Positions 8,034 to 16,890 of a stretch of DNA of 50,058 bases are shown here, piece by piece. The position numbers were made by a program, and so were the translations under genes. Origin of the DNA: Rubrivivax sp. GTDB taxonomy: Bacteria > Pseudomonadota > Gammaproteobacteria > Burkholderiales > Burkholderiaceae_C. Under the pieces are notes generated by a model. It searched no databases and had not been told where the DNA came from. It saw only the letters and a list, made by a program, of their open reading frames with translations. The stretch is taken from NCBI GenBank assembly GCA_027485165.1, contig JAIXRN010000031.1, forward strand, positions 1-50,058. The letters run 5' to 3'. Position 1 is the first letter of the stretch, and each line of letters starts with the position of its first letter.

Positions 8034-8623
8034 GGCTGCGCCGACCAGGCCAGCCCTTCGTCGCTCAGGATCACGTCCAGCGGTACGTCGTGCGGCTCGG
8101 CCTTCAGCCAGGGCAGGTAGCCCTGCGAATAGGCCAGGCCCACGGTGACGGGCCGCGGCTGCAAGCTGGCCAGGGTGCGGTCGTAAAAGCCGCCGCCATA
8201 GCCTAGGCGCACGCCGCGCGGGCCGTAGCCCACGCAGGGCACCAGCAGCAAGGCGGGTTCGAAGACCGGCGTGTCCTTGGGCTTGGGGATGCCGTAGGCG
8301 TCTTCTTCCATCTCGCAGCCCGGGTACCAGACGTGGAAGGCCAGGTGCTTGGTCTGCTTGTTCATCACGGGCAGGCCGATGCGTCGTTCGGCGTCGGCTT
8401 CGCTCCAGCGGTACAGCGCCGGCAGCGCGTCGAACTCACCCTTGATCGGCCAGTAGGCGCCGATGGTCTTTTCCTGCCGCCCCACCAGCCAGACACGCAG
8501 CACTTCCTGCAGGTGCATGGACCGCTGGTGGCGGTCGATCAGGCTTTGCCGTTCGGCCTGCAACTGGCGGCGCAGCGTCTTCTTGTCGTGTGAAGGCTCC
8601 AGGGGCGGCAAGGGCAGGCTCAT
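8030..8623 (-). CDS. 5-formyltetrahydrofolate cyclo-ligase
   Basis: A 197-residue enzyme that uses ATP to convert 5-formyl-THF back to 5,10-methenyl-THF, returning stored folate to the one-carbon pool. The family signature is RLGYGGGFYDRTLA in the C-terminal half, preceded by LLVPCVGYGPRGVRLG. The N-terminal KKTLRRQLQAERQSL helix is also typical of the family. I start at the ATG at 8623 (MSLPLPPLEPS); an open frame extends further upstream to 8794 but overlaps the divergent gene's start and lacks family similarity. Proximity to metF and ahcY fits a folate and methyl-group role. The gene's stop is interlocked with that of the OmpW-like gene. Confidence 0.93.
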   Translation of the reverse strand: MSLPLPPLEPSHDKKTLRRQLQAERQSLIDRHQRSMHLQEVLRVWLVGRQEKTIGAYWPIKGEFDALPALYRWSEADAERRIGLPVMNKQTKHLAFHVWYPGCEMEEDAYGIPKPKDTPVFEPALLLVPCVGYGPRGVRLGYGGGFYDRTLASLQPRPVTVGLAYSQGYLPWLKAEPHDVPLDVILSDEGLAWSAQP

Positions 8624-8793
8624 GCGGGGGCTCGCGGCAGTGCAGGGGATGGAGGATTGTCGGCCCTGGCCGACCACGCTGGCGCTCTGTCTGCCGCTAT
8701 GCCGGCCGCCAGGGCACCCGCGTGAAGAACAGGGCGGAGCCACTGGGCTAAATTCAGGCCATGGCGATTCCGATTTGCCCTCAAGGTCCTGCA

Positions 8794-10911
8794 ATGGACA
8801 AGACCCTGCAACAAGACCGCATGGCCGCCGTCATGGCCGGCGGGCGGACGGTGGCCCTGGCGGCCTGCCTGGCCAGCTTTGCCTTGGCGCCCGCCTTTGC
8901 GCAGCCCAGCGCACCGGCATCCCCGACAGCGGCCAGCCCGGCTGCCACCAGCCCCACGGCGCTGGACGACACCCTGCTGCAGGCGCGCGAAGCCCTGCGC
9001 ACGCGCAACGCTGCACGCCTGGCCAGCGCGCGCGACAGCCTGGTCGCGGCCCGCCACCCGCTGGCCAGCTGGGCCGACTACTGGGAACTGACGAACCGTC
9101 TGCCCCAGGCCCAGCAGGCCGAACTGGACGCCTTCTACGCCCGCTGGCCCGGCACCTACGTGGAAGACCGGCTGCGCAACGACTGGCTGCTGGAACTGGG
9201 CAAGCGCCGCGACTGGGCGAACCTGCGCGTCGAATTCCCACGCTTTCGCATGAACGACGACCGCGAGGTCACCTGCTTCTGGCTGCTGGCCCAGCACCTG
9301 GAAGGCGTGACGGTGCGCGACGCCGCCCTGCCCGCCTGGCGCGCCCAGCGCGATGCCGACGACGGCTGCCCGCTGCTGGGCCAGACGCTGATGGAAGCCG
9401 GCGTCTTCAAGCCCGAAGACGCCTGGGAAACGGCCCGCATGGCCATTGAAGCCGGCCGCTTGCGCGCGGCTGCGCGCAGCGCGGCGCTCGTCAGCCCGGC
9501 GGCCGGCGCCGCCGTGGCCGAAATGCTGCGCGACCCGGCCCGTTTCCTGAACCAGCGCGGCGGCGTGGCACTGCGGCGCGAAGCCGCCCTGCTGGCCCTG
9601 ATGCGCCTGGCCGCTGGCGACCCCGACGCCGCTGCCGCCCAGCTGGAAGCCGGCTGGCAAACCGATCTGAACCCCACGCAGGCTGCCACCGCCTGGGCCC
9701 ATGTGGCGCGCCACGCTGCGCAGCGCCTGCAGCCAGACGCCGCGCACTGGGCCGAACAGGCCTGGAAGCTGCGCGCCCAGGCCGAACGCACCGGCCACAG
9801 CCTGGTGTGGTCTGACGACCTGCTGGCCTGGCATGTGCGCGCTGCGCTGCGCCTGCCGGCGTCTGACGCCACGCGCTGGCCGCTGGCCGCGCGTGCCATC
9901 AGCGCGATGAGTGCCGACGAACAGCGCGACAGCGCCTGGGTCTACTGGCGCGCGCGCGCCGTGCTGGCCATGGCGCCGGCCGGCACCGCGGGCGACGAGG
10001 CCCGTGCCGTGGCCCGCGGGGCGCTGCAGGGCCTGGGCAACCAGACCGGCTTCTACCCCAAGCTGGCGACCGAAGAACTGGGCCTGCGCGTGGCCCTGCC
10101 GCCGGCACCCGTGCCGTTGTCGGCGGCCGAAAGGCTGGCCGCGCGCCAGCACCCCGGCATGACCCGCGCGCTGCAGCTCATCGCCCTGGGCCTGCGCAGC
10201 GAAGGCGTGCGCGAATGGAATTTCTCGCTGCGCGGCATGAACGACCGCGAACTGCTGGCCGCCGCCCAGCGCGCCTGCGACAACGAAGTCTGGGACCGCT
10301 GCATCAACACGAGCGAACGCACCCGGGCCGAGATCGACGTCAGCCAGCGCTTCCCCACCCCGCACCGCGACGTGCTGCGCCGCACCGCCGCCCAGGCCGG
10401 GCTGGAGCCGGCGCTGATGTACGGGCTGATCCGCCAGGAATCGCGCTTCATCGGCGACGCGCGCTCGCATGTGGGCGCTTCCGGCCTGATGCAGCTGATG
10501 CCGGCCACGGCCAGCTGGACGGCCAAGCGCATCGGCCTGAAATACGACCGCAGCATGATCAACGACCGCGACGTCAACCTGCGGCTGGGCGCGGCCTACC
10601 TGCGGCTGGTGCTGGACGATTTCGGCGGCTCGCAGGCCATGGCCACCGCCGCCTACAACGCCGGCCCGGGCCGGCCGCGGCGCTGGCGCGAAGGCCCGCC
10701 GATGGAAGCTGCTGCCTGGGCCGAGACCATCCCCTTTGCCGAGACGCGCGACTACGTGAAGAAGGTGCTGTCCAACGCCGTCTACTACACCCTGGTGCTG
10801 GAACCGGCCACGCCGGCCACCGACGCCGGCGCTTCGCTGAAGACCCGACTGGGCCCGACGGTGGGCCCGCGCGCGGCCACCGCGCCCGCGGCTGACAACC
10901 AGATTCCCTGA
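8794..10911 (+). CDS. slt: Soluble lytic murein transglycosylase (Slt70-like)
   Basis: A 705-residue periplasmic enzyme cleaving the MurNAc-GlcNAc bond of peptidoglycan with formation of 1,6-anhydro-MurNAc. After a signal peptide (core AACLASFALAPAFA) comes a long alanine-rich helical superhelix, about residues 50-500, the doughnut-shaped U/L domain. The C-terminal catalytic domain carries LIRQESRF with catalytic Glu549, GASGLMQLMPATA and MATAAYNAGPG, the three blocks of family 1 lytic transglycosylases. The ATG at 8794 is preferred; an upstream ATG at 8761 and a later one at 8821 are alternatives that do not change the mature protein much. The NDUFA9-like gene follows 17 bases later on the same strand. 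Confidence 0.93.
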   Translation: MDKTLQQDRMAAVMAGGRTVALAACLASFALAPAFAQPSAPASPTAASPAATSPTALDDTLLQAREALRTRNAARLASARDSLVAARHPLASWADYWELTNRLPQAQQAELDAFYARWPGTYVEDRLRNDWLLELGKRRDWANLRVEFPRFRMNDDREVTCFWLLAQHLEGVTVRDAALPAWRAQRDADDGCPLLGQTLMEAGVFKPEDAWETARMAIEAGRLRAAARSAALVSPAAGAAVAEMLRDPARFLNQRGGVALRREAALLALMRLAAGDPDAAAAQLEAGWQTDLNPTQAATAWAHVARHAAQRLQPDAAHWAEQAWKLRAQAERTGHSLVWSDDLLAWHVRAALRLPASDATRWPLAARAISAMSADEQRDSAWVYWRARAVLAMAPAGTAGDEARAVARGALQGLGNQTGFYPKLATEELGLRVALPPAPVPLSAAERLAARQHPGMTRALQLIALGLRSEGVREWNFSLRGMNDRELLAAAQRACDNEVWDRCINTSERTRAEIDVSQRFPTPHRDVLRRTAAQAGLEPALMYGLIRQESRFIGDARSHVGASGLMQLMPATASWTAKRIGLKYDRSMINDRDVNLRLGAAYLRLVLDDFGGSQAMATAAYNAGPGRPRRWREGPPMEAAAWAETIPFAETRDYVKKVLSNAVYYTLVLEPATPATDAGASLKTRLGPTVGPRAATAPAADNQIP

Positions 10912-10928
10912 AAGACATTCCCCTGAAC

Positions 10929-11885
10929 ATGAACAAGGTCCTGGTCCTGGGCGGCACCGGCTTCGTGGGTCGCTCGGTCTGCGAAAGGCTGGTGGAACGC
11001 GGCGAAGGTTCCGGCCTGGTGCGCGTGCCCACGCGGCGGCTGCTGCACGGCCAGCGCGTGCGCGCCCTGCCCACGGTGGAAGTGGTGCAGGCCGACGTGC
11101 ACGACAGCGCCCAGCTCACGCGCCTGCTGCAGGGCGTGGACGCGGTCATCAACCTGGTGGCCATCCTGCATGGCAGCGTGGCCGCCTTCGAACGCGCGCA
11201 CGTCACGCTGCCGCAGACGCTGGTGCGCGCCTGCGCCGCCGCAGGCGTGCGGCGGCTGGTGCATGTCAGCGCCATTGGCGTGGGGCCGGGCGCGCCGTCG
11301 AACTACCTGCGCAGCAAGACCCAGGGCGAAGCCATGCTGCAGGGCTCGGCCGCGGTCGACCTGACCCTGCTGCGGCCTTCGGTCATCTTCGGCACCGAAG
11401 ACCGCTTCCTCAATGTCTTCGCGCGGCTGCAGGCGCTGGCACCCGTACTGCCGCTGGCTGGAAGCGGCGCACGCTTTCAGCCGGTGTGGGTGGAAGACGT
11501 GGCCAGTGCCATCGTGCGCTGCCTGGACCAGCCCGACACGGTGGGCAAGGTCTTTGAATGTTGCGGGCCGAGCGTCTACACCCTGTCGCAGCTGGTGCGG
11601 CTGGCCGGGCGCTGGTCGGGGCACGAAAGGCCGCAGATCCCGCTGCCCGAAGCCGCCGGCCTGGCGCAGGCCTTCGTGATGGAACTGCTGCCGGGCGAAC
11701 CGCTGATGTCGCGCGACAACGTGGCGTCGATGCGCCAGCCCAACGTCGCCAGCGGCACCCTGCCGGGGCTGACAGCGCTGGGCATCACGCCCACGGCGCT
11801 GGAAGCCGTGGGCCCGGGCTACCTGGGCGGAGAATTCGGCCGCGCCCGACTGGACCGCTGGCGCGCCGGGACAGGGCGCCACTAG
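10929..11885 (+). CDS. NDUFA9-like atypical SDR (complex I NDUFA9 subunit family)
   Basis: A 318-residue NAD(P)-binding protein of the atypical short-chain dehydrogenase group that includes the complex I accessory subunit NDUFA9. The nucleotide-binding motif GGTGFVG is at residues 8-14, the HVSAIG serine at 114, and a YxxxK pair is kept (Y126, K130), so catalysis is possible. The region after residue 190 (VWVEDVASAIVRCLD) is characteristic of NmrA/NDUFA9-like proteins. Bacterial members are often free-standing, away from nuo genes, and their substrate is generally unknown. The start ATG at 10929 follows the slt stop by 17 bases, suggesting one transcript through slt, this gene, the GST-like gene and cca. 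Confidence 0.88.
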   Translation: MNKVLVLGGTGFVGRSVCERLVERGEGSGLVRVPTRRLLHGQRVRALPTVEVVQADVHDSAQLTRLLQGVDAVINLVAILHGSVAAFERAHVTLPQTLVRACAAAGVRRLVHVSAIGVGPGAPSNYLRSKTQGEAMLQGSAAVDLTLLRPSVIFGTEDRFLNVFARLQALAPVLPLAGSGARFQPVWVEDVASAIVRCLDQPDTVGKVFECCGPSVYTLSQLVRLAGRWSGHERPQIPLPEAAGLAQAFVMELLPGEPLMSRDNVASMRQPNVASGTLPGLTALGITPTALEAVGPGYLGGEFGRARLDRWRAGTGRH

Positions 11886-11917
11886 GGTAGCCAGCACCGC
11901 CACTTTGAAAGCCCAGC

Positions 11918-12631
11918 ATGGCCCTGCAACTGATCATCGGCAACAAGAACTACTCGTCCTGGTCGATGCGGCCCTGGGTGCTGATGCGCGCCTGCGGCAT
12001 CCCCTTTTCCGAAAAGAAGCTTCGCTTTGATTTCAAGCCCGGGTCAGCCTACCGTGCCGAAGTGGCCCGCTACAGCGGCAGCGGGCTGGTACCGGTGCTC
12101 ATTGACGGCCGCAACCCCGCTCCGGGGGAAACCGGGCTCGCCGTCTGGGACAGCCTGGCGATCGCCGAATACCTGCACGAAGCCTTTCCGCAAGCCGGCA
12201 TCTGGCCAGCCGACAGCGCCGCCCGCGCCCTGGCACGCTGCCTGGCGGCTGAAATGCACAGCGGCTTCGGCGCGCTGCGCAGCCACTGCCCGATGAACAT
12301 CGAAGCCGTGCTGCCGGACATTGGCGAGCGCGTCTGGACCGAACAGGCCGGCGTGCGCGCCGACCTGGCGCGCATCGAAGCCGCCTGGGCCGGTGCGCTG
12401 CAGGCGCATGGCGGGCCGTTCCTGTTCGGCGCCTTCGGCGCCGCCGACGCCATGTACGCCCCGGTGTGCATGCGGCTACTCACCTATGGTCTGCCCCTGT
12501 CGGACACCAGCCGCGCCTATGTGCAGCGGGTGCGGGCCACACCGGCGGTGGCCGCCTGGGTAGCCGACGCGCTGGCCGAACAGGACTTCCTGGACTTCGA
12601 AGAGCCCTACCGCACCCAGCGCGGGCCCTGA
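11918..12631 (+). CDS. Glutathione S-transferase family protein
   Basis: A 237-residue cytoplasmic protein with the two-domain GST architecture. The thioredoxin-like N-terminal domain begins LIIGNKNYSSWSMRPW, where Ser13/Ser14 next to the first helix is the likely glutathione-activating position. A GETGLAVWDSLAI segment holds the ESLAI-like glutathione gamma-glutamyl contact, here WDSLAIAEYL. The C-terminal half is helical (from about residue 95). Members of this subgroup with the NKNYSSWS start are widespread in proteobacteria; I know of no firm substrate. It lies 32 bases after the NDUFA9-like gene and 21 bases before cca on the same strand, consistent with an operon. Confidence 0.9.
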   Translation: MALQLIIGNKNYSSWSMRPWVLMRACGIPFSEKKLRFDFKPGSAYRAEVARYSGSGLVPVLIDGRNPAPGETGLAVWDSLAIAEYLHEAFPQAGIWPADSAARALARCLAAEMHSGFGALRSHCPMNIEAVLPDIGERVWTEQAGVRADLARIEAAWAGALQAHGGPFLFGAFGAADAMYAPVCMRLLTYGLPLSDTSRAYVQRVRATPAVAAWVADALAEQDFLDFEEPYRTQRGP

Positions 12632-12652
12632 GGGCCGGCACCCCACACGGCC

Positions 12653-13891
12653 ATGGCTGCCCGCTTCTACGTCGTCGGCGGCGCGGTGCGCGACACCCTG
12701 CTGGGCCAGCCTTCTTCCGACCGCGACTGGGTGGTGGTCGGCGCAACGGCCGACGAACTGCGCGCCGCCGGCTATCGCCCGGTGGGCAAGGACTTCCCGG
12801 TCTTCCTGCACCCGGAGACGAACGAGGAAGTGGCGCTGGCGCGCACCGAACGCAAGTCAGGCCGCGGCTACCACGGCTTCGTCTTCCACGCCGACGAACA
12901 CGTCACGCTGGAACAGGACCTGGGACGGCGCGACCTGACCATCAACGCCATCGCCCAGGGCGCCGACGGTGAACTGATCGACCCCTACGGCGGCCGGCGC
13001 GACCTGGCCGCGCGGGTGCTGCGGCATGTATCGGACGCCTTCGTCGAAGACCCGGTTCGGCTGCTGCGGCTGGCCCGGCTGGCAGCGCGCTTCCACGACT
13101 TCAGCATCGCGCCCGAAACCCAGGCCTTGCTGCAGCGCATGGTGGTCGAAGGCGAAGTCGACGCCCTGGTGCCCGAACGCGTGTGGCAGGAACTGTCGCG
13201 CGGGCTGATGCAGGCCCGGCCCAGCCGCATGTTCCAGGTGCTGCGCGACTGCGGCGCGCTGGCCCGGCTGCTGCCCGAAGTGGACCGCCTGTGGGGCGTG
13301 CCGCAGCCGCCGGCGCACCACCCCGAAGTCGACACCGGCGTGCACCTGATGCTGGTGCTGGACTGGGCCGCGCGCATCGACGCCCCGCTGCCCGTGCGCT
13401 GGGCCTGCCTGGTGCACGACCTGGGCAAGGGCAGCACCCCGCCAGCGGAATGGCCGCGCCACCACGGCCACGAACAGCGCAGCGCCACCCTGGCGCAGGC
13501 CGTGGCCGAACGCCTGCGCGTGCCCAACGACTGCCGCGAACTGGCCGACGCCGTGGCGCGCGAACACGGCAACGTGCACCGCAGCGACAGCCTGGGCGCG
13601 GTCGCGCTGCTGCGGCTGTTCGAACGCTGCGACGCCATCCGAAGGCCCGACCGCTTCCCGCTGCTGCTGCAGGCCTGTGAATGCGACGCCCGCGGCCGCA
13701 CCGGTCTGGAAGACCGCGTGTACACGCCGGCGCTGCGCCTGCCGGGGCTGCTGCAGACGGCGCTCGGCATCGACACAGCCACGGTGGCCGCTGCTGCGGC
13801 CACGCGCGGGCTGCGCGGACCGGCCATTGGCGACGCCGTGCGCGCGGCGCGCGTGGCGGCGCTGCACGCTGCGCTGGGCAGCGCTTTGTGA
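12653..13891 (+). CDS. cca: CCA tRNA nucleotidyltransferase, multifunctional
   Basis: A 412-residue enzyme that adds or repairs the 3' CCA of tRNAs without a template. The class II nucleotidyltransferase head has YVVGGAVRDTLLG (GG at 9-10, R13, D14) and the metal-binding pair D23/D25 in SSDRDWVVVG. The motif RRDLTINAIA reads nucleobases. The C-terminal HD domain is present (LVHDLGKG, H255-D256), as in the enterobacterial type with phosphatase and phosphodiesterase activity. Length fits that type. One tRNA in this window already encodes its CCA, so here the enzyme would act in repair for such tRNAs. It is the last clear gene of the slt-NDUFA9-GST-cca run. Confidence 0.96.
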   Translation: MAARFYVVGGAVRDTLLGQPSSDRDWVVVGATADELRAAGYRPVGKDFPVFLHPETNEEVALARTERKSGRGYHGFVFHADEHVTLEQDLGRRDLTINAIAQGADGELIDPYGGRRDLAARVLRHVSDAFVEDPVRLLRLARLAARFHDFSIAPETQALLQRMVVEGEVDALVPERVWQELSRGLMQARPSRMFQVLRDCGALARLLPEVDRLWGVPQPPAHHPEVDTGVHLMLVLDWAARIDAPLPVRWACLVHDLGKGSTPPAEWPRHHGHEQRSATLAQAVAERLRVPNDCRELADAVAREHGNVHRSDSLGAVALLRLFERCDAIRRPDRFPLLLQACECDARGRTGLEDRVYTPALRLPGLLQTALGIDTATVAAAAATRGLRGPAIGDAVRAARVAALHAALGSAL

Positions 13892-13927
13892 CAGCATCAA
13901 TCGCCGTAAGTGGAGGGCAGACGCGCG

Positions 13928-14308
13928 ATGAAACTGGCTGAAGGCATCCAGAAGCACGGCTTTCGCAAGTGGTACGAACGGCAGCTGTTGCAAAGCCACG
14001 TGCACCTGGCACTGACGTTCCTGTGCCTGGTGGGCGTGTTCGCGGCGTTCGAGGGCCTGACGCGCTTTCGGTCCTGGGGCGACCAGGCCACCGACCTGCT
14101 GGCCATCCTGATCTGCACTGCCATCGGTCTATGGGCGCTGCGGCGCTACCTTTTCCTGCTGTCCACCGCCGAGGCCACGGCCCACCAGGCCGATTGCGGG
14201 CAGTGCCAGGCCTACGGCAGGCTGCAGTTGATGCAGGCCAGCCCGGACGGCGAACGCGCCCGGGTGCGCTGCCGCGGCTGCGGGCACGAATGGGAGATGG
14301 GTGCCTGA
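13928..14308 (+). CDS. Small membrane protein with C-terminal zinc-ribbon-like motif
   Basis: A 126-residue protein of unknown function. An amphipathic, basic N-terminus (KHGFRKWYERQLLQSH) leads into two hydrophobic segments (ALTFLCLVGVFAAFEG and DLLAILICTAIGLWAL). A soluble tail follows with two CxxC knuckles, DCGQC and CRGCGHEW, a probable zinc ribbon on the cytoplasmic side. GGAGG at 13912-13916 is 11 bases before the ATG at 13928 and decides the start; an ATG at 13910 overlaps that ribosome-binding site. It begins 36 bases after cca. I recall similar conserved hypotheticals in Burkholderiales but no characterised one. Zinc binding is inferred from the cysteines. Confidence 0.8.
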   Translation: MKLAEGIQKHGFRKWYERQLLQSHVHLALTFLCLVGVFAAFEGLTRFRSWGDQATDLLAILICTAIGLWALRRYLFLLSTAEATAHQADCGQCQAYGRLQLMQASPDGERARVRCRGCGHEWEMGA

Positions 14309-14351
14309 AGCGGGGCCTGAGACGCGCTGTGCGGCCGTGCCTGAAGCTGAC

Positions 14352-14543
14352 CTAGAAGAACGCGCCGATCAGCATCGCCAGCACGCTCAGCACCACCGAG
14401 CTGGCCAGCGGAATGTGCCAGTCCCGGCCGCGGAAGCGGAAGCTGAAGTCGCCCGGCAGGCGCCCCAGGCCGATCTTGCGCAACCAGTGCTGCAGGCCAT
14501 TGAACAGCACGCAGGCCAGCAGGAAGACGATCAGCCAGCGCAT
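14352..14543 (-). CDS. DUF2905 family small membrane protein
   Basis: A 63-residue protein with two hydrophobic helices (LIVFLLACVLFNGL and VVLSVLAMLIGAFF) joined by the polar stretch LRKIGLGRLPGDFSFRFRG, whose GRLPGDF core is the DUF2905 hallmark. The family has no known function. It follows the MidA-like methyltransferase on the same strand by 16 bases and is probably in the same transcript; it converges with the preceding zinc-ribbon membrane protein, 43 bases away. Confidence 0.88.
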   Translation of the reverse strand: MRWLIVFLLACVLFNGLQHWLRKIGLGRLPGDFSFRFRGRDWHIPLASSVVLSVLAMLIGAFF

Positions 14544-14559
14544 GCCGTGGCGCCCGCGT

Positions 14560-15741
14560 TCAGAGCGTGTGCGACCGGTCGCCGCGCACGAAACCCAGCG
14601 GCTGGAAACCCTGCAGGCCGCGAGCCAGGGCGATGACCTTGAACAGTTCGCCCATTTCGTGTTCGGTCAGCAGCTTCTGCGCGTTCGCGCGTTCACGCGG
14701 GCCGGCGTCCTGCAGCAGGTCCAGCAGGCCGCAATTCATCAGGAAGTGCGCCTGCGTGGTGTAGCCGGCCACGTCCAGCCCGGCGTCTTGCGCCACCAGG
14801 GCGATGGCGCTGAAGTCCACGTGGGCGGTGATGTCCTTGTCGCCCGCGTCCAGCAGGGGGTTGTCGTCGACGCGGTGTGCGCGGTGGCACATCAGCGTGC
14901 CGCCGCGGCGCTGCGGGTGGTAATACTCGGCCTCAGGAAAACCGTAGTCGATGAAGAAGGCCACGCCGCGCTGCAGGCGGTCTGCCAGGGTGCGGATGAG
15001 GGCCTGGGCCTGCAGGTGGATCTCTGTCACCGTGCCGGGCAGGAAATGGCCATCAGGCAGCGGCGGGCGCAGCGCGGTGGGGCGGTCGGCCCACGCGAAG
15101 CTGCCGGGCAGGCTGCCGGCCTCGAGGTCGGCCACGACGCCGCGTTCATGCCACTGCTGGCCGTCAAAATGCAGCAGCTGCACCGGCATGGCGTCCAGCA
15201 CTTCGTTGCCCACCAGCACGCCGTTCAGTTCAGGCGGCAGTTCTTGCACCCACTGCACGCGGCTGCCGAAGCGCGCCAGCCGTTGGGCCTGGCGCGCCTG
15301 CAGCGCCGACGACAGCTCGACGATGGTGTAGCGGGCCACGCGCGCGCCCAAGGCTTCCAGCAGCTGTTCGGCCAGCGCGCCTGAACCGGCGCCGAATTCC
15401 CATACCGTGTCGGCGCCGGCTGCGTCCAGCGCCTGGGCCACCTGGCGTGCCAGCGCGGTGCCGAAGCCGGGCGAGAGTTCGGGCGCGGTAACGAAGTCGC
15501 TGCCCCCAGCCGCGCCCAGCGCGCCGGGCGGCAGGTGGCCGAACTGCTGGTCGCCACGGGCGTAGTAGCCCAAGCCGGGCGCGTACAGGGCCAGCGCCAT
15601 GAACTGGTCAAAGGGCAGCCAGCCACCGGCCTGGGCCATGCGGCGGCTGATCAGCGTCGATAAACTGCCTGCCTTGCCTGGGGCAAGCCTGGGCTCCCCC
15701 TGATTCGATTCGCTGGCCACGCCGGCATTGTAGGAACGCAT
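14560..15741 (-). CDS. MidA/NDUFAF7-like SAM-dependent methyltransferase
   Basis: A 393-residue class I methyltransferase of the COG1565 family, whose mitochondrial member NDUFAF7 symmetrically dimethylates an arginine of a complex I subunit. Visible features are LALYAPGLGYYARG near the N-terminus, SDFVTAPELSPGFG, the SAM-binding WEFGAGSGALA, YTIVELSSALQARQ, GNEVLDAMPV and FFIDYGFPEAEYYHP. All blocks are intact. The bacterial role is not established. The ATG at 15741 overlaps the divergent SDR start codon (15740); a GTG at 15720 or the internal ATG at about 15642 are alternatives with no better ribosome-binding site. It shares a transcript with the DUF2905 gene. Confidence 0.88.
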   Translation of the reverse strand: MRSYNAGVASESNQGEPRLAPGKAGSLSTLISRRMAQAGGWLPFDQFMALALYAPGLGYYARGDQQFGHLPPGALGAAGGSDFVTAPELSPGFGTALARQVAQALDAAGADTVWEFGAGSGALAEQLLEALGARVARYTIVELSSALQARQAQRLARFGSRVQWVQELPPELNGVLVGNEVLDAMPVQLLHFDGQQWHERGVVADLEAGSLPGSFAWADRPTALRPPLPDGHFLPGTVTEIHLQAQALIRTLADRLQRGVAFFIDYGFPEAEYYHPQRRGGTLMCHRAHRVDDNPLLDAGDKDITAHVDFSAIALVAQDAGLDVAGYTTQAHFLMNCGLLDLLQDAGPRERANAQKLLTEHEMGELFKVIALARGLQGFQPLGFVRGDRSHTL

Positions 15742-16531
15742 GCAACAAGCCCCTGTGGTCCTGGTGACCGGCTCGGCGCGCCGCCTGGGGCGCGCCATCG
15801 CCCTGCACTTGGGGCACCACGGCTGGCAAGTGGCCGTGCACCACCGCAGCACGCCCGAAGACGCCGCCAGCACCGTGGCCGAGCTGCAGGCCCTGGGGGT
15901 GCAAGCCCGGGCCTTCCGCGCCGATCTGGCCGACGAAGACCAGTGCCGGGCCCTGCTGCCCGCCGTGGATGCAGCCTTCGGGCGCGTGGACGCGGTGGTG
16001 AACAACGCCGCGCTGTTCGAAGTCGACCATGTCGACAGCTTCAGCTACGCCGCGATGGACCGCCACTGGCGCGCCAATACGGCACCCGCCATCGTGCTGG
16101 CGCAGGCGCTGCACACCGCACTGGCGCGGCGCGGCGCCCAGGTCCGCGGCGCGGTGGTGAACCTGCTGGACCAGAAGCTGTGGAACCCGAACCCCGACCA
16201 CCTGTCGTACACGCTGAGCAAGGCGGCCCTGCAATGCGCCACCACCCTGCTGGCCCAGGCCCTGGCGCCCCAGGTGCGCGTGTGCGGCGTGGCCCCGGGC
16301 CTGACCCTGGGCAGCGAGATGATCGACGCCACGCGCCTGGCCGCGCTGCAGGCCGCCACGCCGCTGCAGCGCGGGGTGGCGCCAGAAGATGTGGCGCGCA
16401 CGGTGCGCTTCCTGCTGGAAAATCCATCCGTCACCGGCAGCACCGTGCTGGTCGACGCCGGCAGCCACTTGGCGCCGGCCGCACGCGATTTCGCGTTCCT
16501 TTCCCCACCGCCTGCGGGCCCCGCGCCATGA
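15740..16531 (+). CDS. Pteridine reductase-like SDR
   Basis: A 263-residue short-chain dehydrogenase. The coenzyme motif reads TGSARRLG (residues 10-17), the TGxxxRxG variant that marks pteridine reductase/FolM-type enzymes rather than the usual TGxxxGxG. VNNAALF is the central SDR motif, D144 and Y157-xxx-K161 (YTLSK) are the catalytic residues, and GVAPGLTL follows. Such enzymes reduce dihydrobiopterin or dihydrofolate to the tetrahydro form with NADPH. The next gene, overlapping by ATGA, is folB of folate synthesis, which supports a pterin or folate substrate. Its start codon overlaps that of the MidA-like gene on the other strand. Confidence 0.88.
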   Translation: MQQAPVVLVTGSARRLGRAIALHLGHHGWQVAVHHRSTPEDAASTVAELQALGVQARAFRADLADEDQCRALLPAVDAAFGRVDAVVNNAALFEVDHVDSFSYAAMDRHWRANTAPAIVLAQALHTALARRGAQVRGAVVNLLDQKLWNPNPDHLSYTLSKAALQCATTLLAQALAPQVRVCGVAPGLTLGSEMIDATRLAALQAATPLQRGVAPEDVARTVRFLLENPSVTGSTVLVDAGSHLAPAARDFAFLSPPPAGPAP

Positions 16532-16890
16532 GAACCCTGTGCATCGACCGCCTGCGCGTGCAGGCCAGTGTCGGCATCCTCGAACACGAACTGCGCTCGC
16601 GCCAGCAGCTGCTGATCAGCATCGAGGCCTGCCTGCCCCACGCCCCCACCCTGCCCGCCGCCGACGACGTGCACCACGTGCTGGACTACGCCCAGCTGCG
16701 CGACATCGCCAAGGAAGAAGCTGAAGGACCCCACGTGAACATGCTGGAAACCCTGGCCGGCCGCATCGTGCAGCGCCTGCTGGCCCTGAACGGCGTGGGC
16801 CAGGCGCGGGTGCGCGTGGTCAAGCCCGGCATCTTTCCCGACTGCGACGGCGTAGCGGTGGAAGTGGTGGCCGAACGGAGCACTGCATGA
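16528..16890 (+). CDS. folB: Dihydroneopterin aldolase
   Basis: A 120-residue enzyme converting 7,8-dihydroneopterin to 6-hydroxymethyl-dihydropterin and glycolaldehyde in folate synthesis. The N-terminal strand reads [17 protein letters not shown], where the GI-E-E/H pattern is the FolB signature. VLDYAQLRD follows, and the later [11 protein letters not shown] strand closes the tunnelling fold. The glutamate in [11 protein letters not shown] corresponds to the substrate-binding Glu. Length is normal. Its ATG sits inside ATGA, overlapping the preceding SDR stop, and its own stop overlaps the ttcA start in another ATGA, so the three genes are translationally coupled. Confidence 0.9.
   Translation: MRTLCIDRLRVQASVGILEHELRSRQQLLISIEACLPHAPTLPAADDVHHVLDYAQLRDIAKEEAEGPHVNMLETLAGRIVQRLLALNGVGQARVRVVKPGIFPDCDGVAVEVVAERSTA

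Noticed and set aside
8624..8793. Possible 6S RNA next to the folate cyclo-ligase gene
   Set aside because: 6S RNA often neighbours this gene in enterobacteria, but the 170 bases do not show a long rod-like fold with a central open bubble, and no terminator with a T-run is present.
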